DNA from: Clostridia bacterium
GTDB taxonomy: Bacteria > Bacillota_A > Clostridia > Christensenellales > Aristaeellaceae
DNA: 47,453 nt
Direction of reading: 5' to 3'
NCBI GenBank assembly: GCA_017530275.1
Contig: JAFXMP010000031.1
Span: 1 to 47,453, forward strand
A program made the position numbers and the translations under genes. The notes beneath the pieces are model-generated. The model made no database searches, had not been told where the DNA came from, and worked only from the letters and a program-made list of their open reading frames with translations. Position 1 is the first letter of the stretch; each line of letters starts with the position of its first letter. Positions 26,152-34,703 of the stretch are shown here, piece after piece.

Positions 26152-27528
26152 TCATTTTGCTGTTTTTTTCCCCTGAAAGCGGTAGATCAGAAAGAGCAGG
26201 AAGCACAGATAGAGCAATGCGATGCCCAGCGTAGCCCAGCAAAGGAGTTCGCTCCTTGCTGCCAGACTGACCAGAACCAGAATGGGCGCGCCAAGCACTA
26301 TACCGAAACTGCTGCCGGTAATCAGGTTGTTGGCGGCGGGCGTGGACAGTTCCGGATCGATTTCCCGCAGCAGCAGCACGCCGGAACTGATCGTGCCGGT
26401 CAGCATGCCGAACATGGAAATCAGACCCTGATAATAATAACCGGGATAGACCTTTTTGCAGACCGTATGGAGATATATCCACGTGACGATGCCGCCCAGC
26501 ACCGCCATCAGCGCGAAAGGAAGCCAGAGACCCCGAATATCTTCCAGATTGATCGAAGCGATCCCGGCAACGATCATGATATCGAAAAAGAAGCCGGAAA
26601 TACGGTTTAGCAGATAATTGTTCTGATAGCGCAGCAACCGCTTGGATTCTTCTTTTCTTTTATCCAGCAGTACACGCAGGCCGATGGCCATGGCAGAGCC
26701 GATAATAAAGTTGAAGCCCCAAAGAAGGGGAGAAACGGTTTTGGCCACACCGGGCGCCGCGGCGGCGATCAGCGAGGTCACGCCCCAGGTGACAAGATAA
26801 GTGGCCAGATACACCAGCAGCACCAGCGCTGCCTGAAGAGAAAGCACGTCCAGAGAGGCGGACAGCTCAGCGCTGCCGTCGCTGCCAAAATAATCCTGGG
26901 CCAGTTGGGCGGGGGAAACCCGTTCGGGAAGGGTTAGCTTATTTTTATGCTTGAGTACGTTGATGATCACGACCCCCACTGTGCAGGCTACAAGGTAGCC
27001 TGCGGCAGCAATGGACATACCAAAGCTCCGACCTCCGTCAAAACCCAGCGCTTCATAGGTGGAACCCACGTTGTTGGCCTGTCCGGGGCCCTGGCCGTAA
27101 CCCATGGGCAGAAGCAGCCCGGCTGCACGGAACAGCCCTGGCATCAGCGTATAGGACAGGATCAGGGAAATAATCAACCCCGCAACGCCCTGTACCAGAT
27201 AGGTGCTCACGATGACCGCGCCGGATTTAAGGCCCGTCAGATTGCCGCCGCTGCCCTCCGCTTTAGGGGGCACGCGCAGGCTCATGGCGATAAAGCCCAG
27301 GCCGATCCCGTGGAATACCAGCATTTCCAGCAGTTCTTCATCCAGCCGGAGGCCAAGGCATTTTGCAATCAGCAGCAAAAAGCCCGCCAGTACGGCCACT
27401 GGCAGCATGGTTTTCCGAATGGGTTTGATGCTCCGATATAGAAAATGGGCGGTCAGGATCGCCGCGGCGATCAGACCCAATTCAATCACGAATTTCCAGA
27501 GACCGCTGTTCGCGGCAGAATAGTCCAT
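26152..27528 (-). CDS. GltS-like sodium:solute (glutamate) symporter family protein
   Basis: A 458-residue polytopic membrane protein with about 11-12 hydrophobic segments in two similar halves. GQGPGQANNVGSTYEALGF near residue 143 and MLTGTISSGVLLLREIDPE near 375 are the paired re-entrant-loop motifs of the ESS/GltS family, which imports glutamate with sodium. The first loop differs from the GHGTA-type loop of classical GltS, so the substrate may differ. GGAGA precedes the ATG. It lies 12 bases after the acyltransferase and 33 before the DUF4838-type gene, so all three minus-strand genes may share the promoter at 28732-28761. Confidence 0.85.
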   Translation of the reverse strand: MDYSAANSGLWKFVIELGLIAAAILTAHFLYRSIKPIRKTMLPVAVLAGFLLLIAKCLGLRLDEELLEMLVFHGIGLGFIAMSLRVPPKAEGSGGNLTGLKSGAVIVSTYLVQGVAGLIISLILSYTLMPGLFRAAGLLLPMGYGQGPGQANNVGSTYEALGFDGGRSFGMSIAAAGYLVACTVGVVIINVLKHKNKLTLPERVSPAQLAQDYFGSDGSAELSASLDVLSLQAALVLLVYLATYLVTWGVTSLIAAAAPGVAKTVSPLLWGFNFIIGSAMAIGLRVLLDKRKEESKRLLRYQNNYLLNRISGFFFDIMIVAGIASINLEDIRGLWLPFALMAVLGGIVTWIYLHTVCKKVYPGYYYQGLISMFGMLTGTISSGVLLLREIDPELSTPAANNLITGSSFGIVLGAPILVLVSLAARSELLCWATLGIALLYLCFLLFLIYRFQGKKTAK

Positions 27529-27540
27529 CGTCTTAGTCTC

Positions 27541-28689
27541 CTATTGAATCATTTGTTCTTTCCAGATTTCCAGATACTTGCGCAGATTCGTTCTGCCGCC
27601 GCAGTGGATTTCATAGTAGTTATCCCCGGCCGAAAAAAGCAGCCTGTCCGCCTGCGTCATCGCCATATTCTGAATCTCGTTCAGCGGAAAAACGCGGTCT
27701 GCGCAGGTCAGGCAGTCTTCAAACTGACGGATTTCTGTTTTTTTGGCAATCGGCAGCGGATGGTTTTCTTCATCGACCTGCGTCAGGGAAACGCCTGTGT
27801 CAGAAAACAGCAGCCCTTCCCCTTTGGAACAGGAGAAACGGCGGCAATGCAGCTGTTCCTTCTGCCAATCTTCCCATTCCGACAGGTTGGAGAAGGGAAA
27901 ATCCGGTTCAAACAGACCGTTTTCTGTATAGCGCACCTGAAAGCCGCAATCGCATGACAGCCAATCCTTTCTGCTTTTCAATGTGCCAATACAATTGCAG
28001 CCCGGACAAAGATACAGGCATTTTTCCAGGCATTCTGCCCCGTGGCTGCTGCGATAGCGCACATTGTCTTCTTTTTGCCGCTCCCAGGCGTTTTCCCAAA
28101 TATTCTTGTTCAGCAGCCGATTGATTTCGTTTTTGTTCATGGCAGCCAAAGCATCAGGGGAATAAACGCCGGTCAACCGTCCCCGCATATGGCCGCGGCG
28201 CAGACCCTTGCCCCACCGCGGCAGGGAAAGATATCCGCCCTCCAGCCGGTAAGTCACCAGCGGCACATGGGCTGCCAGCGCCAGGCTGCCTGTACCTTTC
28301 ACCACGGGAATGCTGTGCCCATCCCAGCTTTGTTCTCCTTCACCGAAAATACATACCGAATGCCCCGCCTGCAGATGCCGCAGGCATTCCTTTACCGTGA
28401 AGAAGGCGGAAGAACCTTTCCGACGCGGGATCGGCCCCAAACCCCATCGAATAAACCATGTGGCGATTCCTTTCCGCATGATATGATCGCTGGCAACGAA
28501 GTAGACATGTTTTTTCCCCAATGCCGCAGCGATCAGCAGCGGGTCACACGCAGTTACATGATTGGCGATGAGCAGGAGTGGGCCTTCTACATTGACGGGT
28601 TCATAATCCAGGCGAAAAGCTCGAATAATAATAAAGAGAAAATGCTGAAACAATGCCCAGATCCTTTGGTGCCGTTCATAAGCGTCCAT
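27541..28689 (-). CDS. Lysophospholipid acyltransferase-like protein with C-terminal zinc ribbon
   Basis: A 382-residue protein. The PlsC-like domain occupies about 1-190: NHVTACD near residue 44 is the HX4D catalytic block, but block II reads GEGEQSW instead of FPEGTR. A four-Cys element CPGCNCIG...CDCG near 230-252 is a probable zinc ribbon, followed by a roughly 130-residue region I do not recognise. The start ATG at 28689 has GAAGGGA eight bases upstream; the in-frame start at 28731 would fall at the predicted -10 box. It may acylate a phospholipid or glycolipid precursor; the appended half may recruit a partner. Confidence 0.82.
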   Translation of the reverse strand: MDAYERHQRIWALFQHFLFIIIRAFRLDYEPVNVEGPLLLIANHVTACDPLLIAAALGKKHVYFVASDHIMRKGIATWFIRWGLGPIPRRKGSSAFFTVKECLRHLQAGHSVCIFGEGEQSWDGHSIPVVKGTGSLALAAHVPLVTYRLEGGYLSLPRWGKGLRRGHMRGRLTGVYSPDALAAMNKNEINRLLNKNIWENAWERQKEDNVRYRSSHGAECLEKCLYLCPGCNCIGTLKSRKDWLSCDCGFQVRYTENGLFEPDFPFSNLSEWEDWQKEQLHCRRFSCSKGEGLLFSDTGVSLTQVDEENHPLPIAKKTEIRQFEDCLTCADRVFPLNEIQNMAMTQADRLLFSAGDNYYEIHCGGRTNLRKYLEIWKEQMIQ

Positions 28690-28731
28690 GATGCTGTTCC
28701 CTTCGGAATACTGTTTTGAAGAAACGAACAT

Positions 28732-28761
28732 ATTTTACCATAAATACGTGAAAACTTGCAA
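28732..28761 (-). promoter_or_regulatory. Sigma-A promoter for the acyltransferase/GltS-like/DUF4838 run
   Basis: On the minus strand TTGCAA (28756-28761), 18 bases, TAAAAT (28732-28737). The predicted start lies about 35 bases upstream of the chosen ATG. Confidence 0.65.
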
Positions 28762-28806
28762 GTATTGCGACGAAAGATATACATGATCCTTCTTAAATGT
28801 TTTCAC

Positions 28807-28842
28807 TGAATGCTTTTATTTTGAATGCTTTTATGTTATAAT
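28807..28842 (+). promoter_or_regulatory. yerC promoter with extended -10 and a tandem direct repeat
   Basis: TATAAT at 28837-28842 is preceded by TG one base away (extended -10), with no good -35 box. Immediately upstream a 13-base direct repeat TGAATGCTTTTAT occurs at 28807-28819 and 28822-28834, period 15. The second copy reaches the extended -10, as expected for a repressor site. Confidence 0.6.
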
Positions 28843-28912
28843 GCAAAATGTGAACGGAACTTTTATCATCTCCAAAAATCTGGCCGGCATCGGATGAAGT
28901 GGGGGGATGCGT

Positions 28913-29206
28913 ATGAAGCACGATGATATGGCTCGTCTGCTGGAAGCAATCCTATCCTTGAAAACCAAGGAAGAATTGGAGCATTTTTTTGAAGACTTGT
29001 GCACCATCCAAGAGATCAACAGCCTGGTGCAGCGTTTTGACGTGGCCCTTCAACTGGATCAAGGGTTGACTTATGCCCAAATTGCCAATATCACCCATGC
29101 CAGTACCGCCACCATCAGCCGCGTGAACCGCAGCCTGGTATATGGCGCTGAGGGCTACAGGCTGGCGATCAGCCGGATGCGTGAAGCAGAAAAAGAGGAT
29201 ATATGA
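28913..29206 (+). CDS. yerC: YerC/TrpR-family DNA-binding regulator
   Basis: A 97-residue helical protein of the TrpR/YerC/YecD family. Residues about 30-80 contain IQEINSLVQRFDVALQLDQ and the helix-turn-helix TYAQIANITHASTATISRVN, matching YerC. Its place just upstream of pcrA and ligA is the same as in Bacillus. I start at the ATG at 28913, six bases after GGGGGG; the ATG at 28907 is possible. It overlaps pcrA by four bases (ATGA). The tandem repeat over its promoter is a candidate autoregulatory site. Its regulatory target is unknown. Confidence 0.92.
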   Translation: MKHDDMARLLEAILSLKTKEELEHFFEDLCTIQEINSLVQRFDVALQLDQGLTYAQIANITHASTATISRVNRSLVYGAEGYRLAISRMREAEKEDI

Positions 29207-31479
29207 TGGATTTGAGCGCCTTAAATCCCATGCAGAAAAAAGCCGTAGAAATGCTGGAAGGGCCTGTTCTGATCCTTGCGGGCGCCGGCAGCGGAAAGAC
29301 ACGCACATTAACTTATCGTATCGCGAATCTTATAGACCATGGCGTAAAGCCATGGCATATTCTTGCGCTCACCTTTACAAATAAAGCTGCCCGCCAAATG
29401 CGGGAACGGGTGGAAAAGCTCGTTGGGACGGATGCGCGGGATATGTGGATCGGTACGTTCCATTCCATCTGCGTGCGCATCCTTCGCCGGGATATCGAAA
29501 AATTGGGTTACCAGCGCTCCTTTACCATTTACGATGAAGATGACCAGCTCCGCGTGATCAAGGACGGAGTGAAGACCCTGGGCATGGATGAAAGCCGTAT
29601 CCCGCCCAAGGAGATCAGAAACAGGATCGACGACGCGAAAAACAAAATGATGACGCCGGACGAATGGTTTCAGGCGTCTGCCAAAGACTATCAGTGCCAG
29701 CAGATTCACGAGATTTATTCTTATTACGAGGAGAGGCTGCGCGCCGCCAACGCCTTGGATTTTGACGATCTGCTGCTGCGCACGCTGCAGTTGTTCGTGG
29801 ATCATCCTCCGGTGCTGGATTATTACCGGTCTCGTTTTCAGTATGTTCATGTGGATGAATACCAGGATACCAACCCAGCCCAGTACACCTTCGTCCGCCT
29901 GCTTACCCAGGAAAGCCGAAATCTGTGCGTGGTAGGGGACGACGATCAATCCATTTACGGCTGGCGTGGGGCGGATATCCGCAACATCCTGGATTTTGAG
30001 AATGATTTCCCGGATACTCAAGTGATCAAACTGGAGCAGAACTATCGTTCCACCTCCAATATCCTGGACGCAGCCAATCAGGTGATCGCCCATAATGTGG
30101 GACGCAAGGAAAAGGCGCTGTGGACCGATGCAGGCGAAGGGGAAAAAATCCACCTGTACAGCGCGGGAGACGAAAAGGAAGAAGCGGCTTGGATCTGTGA
30201 ACGGGTGCGCAGGCTGCGCCAGATGAATGTGCCTTATGCCCAGATCGCGGTGCTTTACCGCATGCACGCGCAAAGCCGTGTGATCGAAGAAATGCTCACG
30301 CGGGCAGGTATTCCCTATAAGATCTTTGGAGGCACCCGGTTTTATGACCGGAAGGAGATCAGGGACGCTCTTGCTTACCTTCGGGTGCTTGTCAATCCCG
30401 CAGATGACGTATCGCTCACGCGGATCATCAACACGCCCAAGCGGTCCATCGGGGATTCCACCGTGGCAGCGCTTCAGGAAAAAGCGCGAGAGGAGGAGAT
30501 TCCCCTCTATTCCGTGCTGAACGATCCACCGGAACACCTTTCTTCAAGGCCAAAGAAATGCATTGCGGAATTTGCGCTGCTGCTCATGAAGCTTACGGCG
30601 CTCAAGGATACGCTTTCGCTTTCTGAGCTGGTGGATACCATGCTGAAAGAAACGGGCCTGAAAGCGCAGTTTGAAATCGAAGGCAGCGAGGAAGCCCAGA
30701 CGCGGCTTGAAAACCTGGAGGAATTTGCCGGAGCCGCCAAGGAATTTGAAAATCAGAGCCAGGATAAAACCCTTGAAGCGTTTTTGGAAAACGTGGCGCT
30801 GGTGACTGACCTGGATCAGGAAGGGGACGCGCCTCAGTACGTGACCCTGATGACGCTGCACAGCGCCAAGGGATTGGAATACGACGCGGTGTTCATGGCG
30901 GGCATGGAGGAAGGAATTTTTCCCTCCATGCGCATGGCTATGGATGAAAAAAAGATGGAGGAGGAACGCAGGCTCTGCTATGTGGGCATTACCCGTGCCA
31001 AGCGCCGTCTGTATCTCTCCTTTGCCCGCAGACGCACGATTTTCAATCAAATCACCCACAATCCGCCTTCTCCTTTCCTCAAAGAGATCCCCGAACGGCT
31101 GGTGATCGATGAATGGGCCGAGGCCACCCGAAAGAACTTCGCGCCTGAGCCTTCCCAAACCGCCTCTGTTTCCCGTCGGGACAGGCCTCGGAACCTGAGC
31201 TTCGGTACCCCGGGCATGGCGGCGGGCGCCAGAGGTGCGCTGAATATCCCGGGCGTACAGAAAGGCTTCGTGCCTTCCACCGCGGCTAGCCTGTCCGGCA
31301 GCGCCATGAACAGGCTGTTTAAGCCCGGCGACCATGTGCTGCATCGGAAATTCGGGGAGGGAACGGTGCAGGCGGTGAAGGGCAGCGGCGCTGACGCTCG
31401 GATCATGATCGCGTTTACCGCCTACGGCACAAAGGAGTTTTCATTGTCGATCGCGCCGATTGTAAAAATTGAGGATTAG
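29203..31479 (+). CDS. pcrA: ATP-dependent DNA helicase PcrA (UvrD/Rep family)
   Basis: Superfamily 1A 3'-to-5' helicase for repair and replication-fork clearance, 758 residues. LNPMQKKAVE near residue 6 is the Q motif, GAGSGKTRTLTYR near 27 Walker A, LTFTNKAARQMRER motif Ia, VDEYQDTN near 218 Walker B, VVGDDDQSIYGWRGAD near 243 motif III, QNYRS motif IV, TLMTLHSAKGLEYD near 548 motif V and ERRLCYVGITRAK near 587 motif VI. The C-terminus has the PcrA-type basic linker and a Tudor-like end (GDHVLHRKFGEGTV near 708). An ATG one codon later (29206) is also possible. Translationally coupled to yerC. Confidence 0.96.
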   Translation: MMDLSALNPMQKKAVEMLEGPVLILAGAGSGKTRTLTYRIANLIDHGVKPWHILALTFTNKAARQMRERVEKLVGTDARDMWIGTFHSICVRILRRDIEKLGYQRSFTIYDEDDQLRVIKDGVKTLGMDESRIPPKEIRNRIDDAKNKMMTPDEWFQASAKDYQCQQIHEIYSYYEERLRAANALDFDDLLLRTLQLFVDHPPVLDYYRSRFQYVHVDEYQDTNPAQYTFVRLLTQESRNLCVVGDDDQSIYGWRGADIRNILDFENDFPDTQVIKLEQNYRSTSNILDAANQVIAHNVGRKEKALWTDAGEGEKIHLYSAGDEKEEAAWICERVRRLRQMNVPYAQIAVLYRMHAQSRVIEEMLTRAGIPYKIFGGTRFYDRKEIRDALAYLRVLVNPADDVSLTRIINTPKRSIGDSTVAALQEKAREEEIPLYSVLNDPPEHLSSRPKKCIAEFALLLMKLTALKDTLSLSELVDTMLKETGLKAQFEIEGSEEAQTRLENLEEFAGAAKEFENQSQDKTLEAFLENVALVTDLDQEGDAPQYVTLMTLHSAKGLEYDAVFMAGMEEGIFPSMRMAMDEKKMEEERRLCYVGITRAKRRLYLSFARRRTIFNQITHNPPSPFLKEIPERLVIDEWAEATRKNFAPEPSQTASVSRRDRPRNLSFGTPGMAAGARGALNIPGVQKGFVPSTAASLSGSAMNRLFKPGDHVLHRKFGEGTVQAVKGSGADARIMIAFTAYGTKEFSLSIAPIVKIED

Positions 31480-31486
31480 CGTACAC

Positions 31487-31530
31487 GCAGGGGTCAGGAT
31501 CATGGCCCCTGCTTCGGTTCATCCGTTTTT
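31487..31530 (+). other. Hairpin between pcrA and ligA, weak terminator or attenuator
   Basis: GCAGGGG (31487-31493) and CCCCTGC (31506-31512) form a 7-bp stem with a 12-base loop. The T-run comes 12 bases later, so termination is doubtful; it may only damp read-through into ligA. Confidence 0.35.
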
Positions 31531-31556
31531 GATTCTTTTGCTCGGAGGAATAACTC

Positions 31557-33530
31557 ATGGAACAGTTTACGGATATGCGCACCTTGGTGGATTATCTGAA
31601 CAAAACAGCTCATGCATACTATGTTTTGGATAATCCCATTATTTCGGATAAAGAATGGGACGCTCTGTATAATCAGCTGCTGGCCATGGAAAAAGAAACG
31701 GGGATCGTCCTGCCCGATTCTCCTTCCGTCCGCGTGGGCGGCGAACCTTTGGCGGCTTTTCGTCAGCATCGCCATCTTTCCCGGCTGTGGAGCATGGATA
31801 AGGCGCAGAGCGAAGAGGAACTGAACGCCTGGTTCGATCGGACGGAAAAGCTGTGGGCACAGGACAGTTCCCTGCCGTCATTAACTTATGGCATCGAATA
31901 TAAATTCGACGGGTTGACATTGAACCTGACTTATGATCAGGGCGTGCTTGTGGAGGCCGCCACCCGGGGCAACGGCGAGGTGGGGGAGGCCATCCTTCCG
32001 CAGGCCAGGACTGTAAAGGACGTGCCTCTTTCCATTCCATGGAAAGGAAAGATCGAGGTACAGGGGGAGTGCATCATGCGCCTGAGCGCTCTGGAGGCTT
32101 ATAACAAAACCGCCCAGGAGCCGCTGAAAAACGCCCGCAACGCAGCCGCCGGTGCACTGCGCAACTTAGACCCCGCCGTGACCGCCAGCCGCAACCTGTC
32201 CGCCTTTTTCTATCAGGTAGGCACCATCGAAAACCCTCCTTTTTCTGATCAGAAGGGGATGATCCGGTTTCTCCGGGAGCAGGGTTTTCCGGTGAGCCCC
32301 TATTTCCAGGTGGCGGAAAGCCGGGAAGAAGCGCTGCAGTTGATTCGGGAAATCGAAGAACAGCGGCCTTCTCTGGATTTCCTCATTGATGGGGCCGTGA
32401 TCAAGGTGATGGACCAGCGGACCCGACAGATGATGGGATACACGGATAAATTCCCCCGCTGGGCTGTAGCCTATAAATTCGCGGCGGAGGAAGCAACCAC
32501 CATCTTGGAAAACGTTACCTGGGAATTGGGCCGCACGGGCAAGCTGACGCCCTTGGCCCATGTGGAGCCGGTGGATTTCGCGGGCGTCACGGTAAAAAAA
32601 GCGACCCTCAACAATATGGGTGATATCCAGCGCAAGGGAGTCACCCTGGGGTGTACCGTATGGATCCGCCGATCCAACGACGTGATTCCGGAAATCATGG
32701 GCAAGGTGGACGACGGCGTGGAGGGTACGCCCATTCTTCCGCCGGAAAAGTGCCCCGCCTGCGGCGGACCTGTCACCTGGCGCGGCGCGCATTTGTTCTG
32801 CCTGAACCGGGAAAGCTGCCGTCCCCAGGCCGTGGCGCGGCTTGCCCATTTCGCCTCCCGGGACGCTATGGACATTACCGGCTTTTCTGAAAAGACCGCG
32901 GATCTGCTGTATGATCAATTAGGCGTTCGGGACGTCGCGGATTTATACCATCTGACAGCGGATCAGCTTCAAGCCCTGGACGGCTTCCAGGACAAACGTG
33001 CGCAAAATCTGATCGATGCGCTGGAAGCCAGCAAGCATTGTCCCCTGTCACGTTTTCTGCTGGCTATTGGCATTCCCAATATCGGCCGCCGCACAGCCAG
33101 GGACCTGTCCGCCGCTTTCGGCACCTTGGAGGGCGTCATGCACGCTGATATGGAAGCGCTGCTTGCCATCGACGAGGTGGGGGAGATCGTTGCCCAGAGC
33201 GTGATGGATTTCTTTTCCTTCCCCGAAAACCAGCGCATGATCCAGCGATTGCTTTCCGCCGGCGTCGCGCCGCAGGCAGAAGCGAAAGCAGAAGGCGGTT
33301 CCCTGAACGGCGTCATCATGGTGGTCACCGGCACCCTGCCCACCCTTTCCCGCCAGCAGGCGGAAGCCTTGATCCGGGATCACGGCGGCACCGCTTCCTC
33401 TTCCGTCAGCCGGAAAACAAATTATGTGGTGGCGGGCGAAAACCCGGGCAGCAAGCTTACCAAGGCCCAGACGCTGGGCATTCCCGTGATCACGGAAGAA
33501 GACCTTATACGCATGGCCCAAAACTCCTGA
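31557..33530 (+). CDS. ligA: NAD-dependent DNA ligase LigA
   Basis: Seals nicks using NAD, 657 residues. Residues 1-70 form the Ia domain (HAYYVLDNPIISDKEWDALY). The adenylated Lys is in EYKFDGLTLNL near residue 116; ATRGNGEVGE near 142 and PRWAVAYKF near 300 are further nucleotidyltransferase motifs. An OB fold follows, then a four-Cys zinc finger (CPACGG...CLNRESC near 398-422), helix-hairpin-helix repeats and a C-terminal BRCT domain from about 580. GGAGG lies eight bases before the ATG. Slightly shorter than the roughly 670 of most homologues; otherwise complete. Confidence 0.96.
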   Translation: MEQFTDMRTLVDYLNKTAHAYYVLDNPIISDKEWDALYNQLLAMEKETGIVLPDSPSVRVGGEPLAAFRQHRHLSRLWSMDKAQSEEELNAWFDRTEKLWAQDSSLPSLTYGIEYKFDGLTLNLTYDQGVLVEAATRGNGEVGEAILPQARTVKDVPLSIPWKGKIEVQGECIMRLSALEAYNKTAQEPLKNARNAAAGALRNLDPAVTASRNLSAFFYQVGTIENPPFSDQKGMIRFLREQGFPVSPYFQVAESREEALQLIREIEEQRPSLDFLIDGAVIKVMDQRTRQMMGYTDKFPRWAVAYKFAAEEATTILENVTWELGRTGKLTPLAHVEPVDFAGVTVKKATLNNMGDIQRKGVTLGCTVWIRRSNDVIPEIMGKVDDGVEGTPILPPEKCPACGGPVTWRGAHLFCLNRESCRPQAVARLAHFASRDAMDITGFSEKTADLLYDQLGVRDVADLYHLTADQLQALDGFQDKRAQNLIDALEASKHCPLSRFLLAIGIPNIGRRTARDLSAAFGTLEGVMHADMEALLAIDEVGEIVAQSVMDFFSFPENQRMIQRLLSAGVAPQAEAKAEGGSLNGVIMVVTGTLPTLSRQQAEALIRDHGGTASSSVSRKTNYVVAGENPGSKLTKAQTLGIPVITEEDLIRMAQNS

Positions 33531-33553
33531 AATGGTATTCCTATCAAAAACAC

Positions 33554-33581
33554 TTGACAGGGTTCTATTTCCCTGTATAAT
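33554..33581 (+). promoter_or_regulatory. Strong sigma-A promoter with an inverted repeat in the spacer
   Basis: TTGACA (33554-33559), a 16-base spacer, TATAAT (33576-33581). ACAGGG (33557-33562) and CCCTGT (33571-33576) form an inverted repeat inside the promoter, an operator-like position. Confidence 0.82.
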
Positions 33582-33662
33582 CTGTTGAAGAAGGCTTGGG
33601 GAAAAAGGGCATATACTGACGAAAAAGCCTTTGCCGGTTCATTGAAAGGGGAGAAGCGGAAC

Positions 33663-34703
33663 TTGTTCAGAACGAGCACATGCCGTGTGGAACGTTGGAG
33701 CGACAAAACCATGAGCGTCATGCGGGAGCAGCAGTTGGAAGCGTGCCAGGACAGGCTGTACCGCTGCCCTGCCACCGGCATTTTTGATGCGTTGTGCGAG
33801 GATGAAATCCGGAATCTGTATCATTTTTCTTTTTATGCCAGGGAAGAAAGGCGCAAAGTGCCCTGTCAGCAGGAGCTGCGCGAAAAAGTGCTGCGCAATG
33901 TGCCGCTTGAAGCCTGTTATCTGTCTCCGGGAGAGGATCGTCTGGTAAAGAGGATGCTGCAAAACGGGGGAGAAGCGTATCTGGATGATTGGGATGAGAT
34001 CAGCTCCGCCGAAGCCCTGATTTCCCGTTTATGGTGCACGCTTCAAATGGTGGATGACGAGTATGCCCGGATGGTGATTGCGCCCGAGCTGATGGAACCC
34101 ATCACGCAGGCGATGATGAGCCCCCGTTATACCCGCGTTCGGGAACAGCTTTTTACCTTTGACGCCACGCTTCACAGCTTGCTGTATCTATCCGGTTTCC
34201 TTCATGCTTCCGTACCGCTGACACAGTTTCCCCTTCAAAAAACCAGCGAGACGGAAGGGGCATCTTCGCAGTTGATCGGCAGGTATCTTCGGGCTGCGTT
34301 TGACTATACGGAAACGCCGGAGGGGGAGATGCTGCTGCTGCATCCCGGCCTTGCCGACCCGGAACATCTGCTTTCAAGCCTGTCAAAGCTTCCGCCCATC
34401 GAGATCCAGCTGACCCGGGAAATGATGCTGGGCGGTATGAGCGGCATACTTCCCGAAGAGGTGGCTTCCAGCGAAGCTATGCGGGGTGTACTGATCGGCG
34501 CAGTGCGCCCTGAATACGATGAAGAGGAAGTGCTGGATGATTTGCGCATGATGGCAAAACAGGGCGCCAGCATCGCAGAAATGCGGGAGGTGCTGGAATC
34601 CATGCTCTGCGTGCTGCCTACCCCCAGGATGCTGAATAACCTGCGGCAGCTGCATCAGCAAACAGTGCGGTGGATCGGCATGGCGCCGGCGGTAATCAAC
34701 TGA
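33663..34703 (+). CDS. Unknown conserved-looking protein, mainly helical
   Basis: Not recognised. About 346 residues from a TTG at 33663 that has AAAGGGGAG nine bases upstream; an ATG at 33711 (MSVMREQQ) is the main alternative. The open frame reaches back to 33585, but that point lies at or before the predicted transcription start. The protein is acidic, without signal peptide or membrane segments, and has Leu/Glu-rich helical stretches such as EEVLDDLRMMAKQGASIAEM near 300. A basic, Cys-containing patch lies near its N-terminus (CRVERWSDK, YRCPATG). The stop overlaps the start of the next gene by one base, so it is coupled to the pseudouridine synthase. Confidence 0.75.
   Translation: MFRTSTCRVERWSDKTMSVMREQQLEACQDRLYRCPATGIFDALCEDEIRNLYHFSFYAREERRKVPCQQELREKVLRNVPLEACYLSPGEDRLVKRMLQNGGEAYLDDWDEISSAEALISRLWCTLQMVDDEYARMVIAPELMEPITQAMMSPRYTRVREQLFTFDATLHSLLYLSGFLHASVPLTQFPLQKTSETEGASSQLIGRYLRAAFDYTETPEGEMLLLHPGLADPEHLLSSLSKLPPIEIQLTREMMLGGMSGILPEEVASSEAMRGVLIGAVRPEYDEEEVLDDLRMMAKQGASIAEMREVLESMLCVLPTPRMLNNLRQLHQQTVRWIGMAPAVIN

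Noticed and set aside
28720..28734. CGAACATAT as a LexA box near the acyltransferase promoter
   Set aside because: Only one half-site matches; the second half is too poor.
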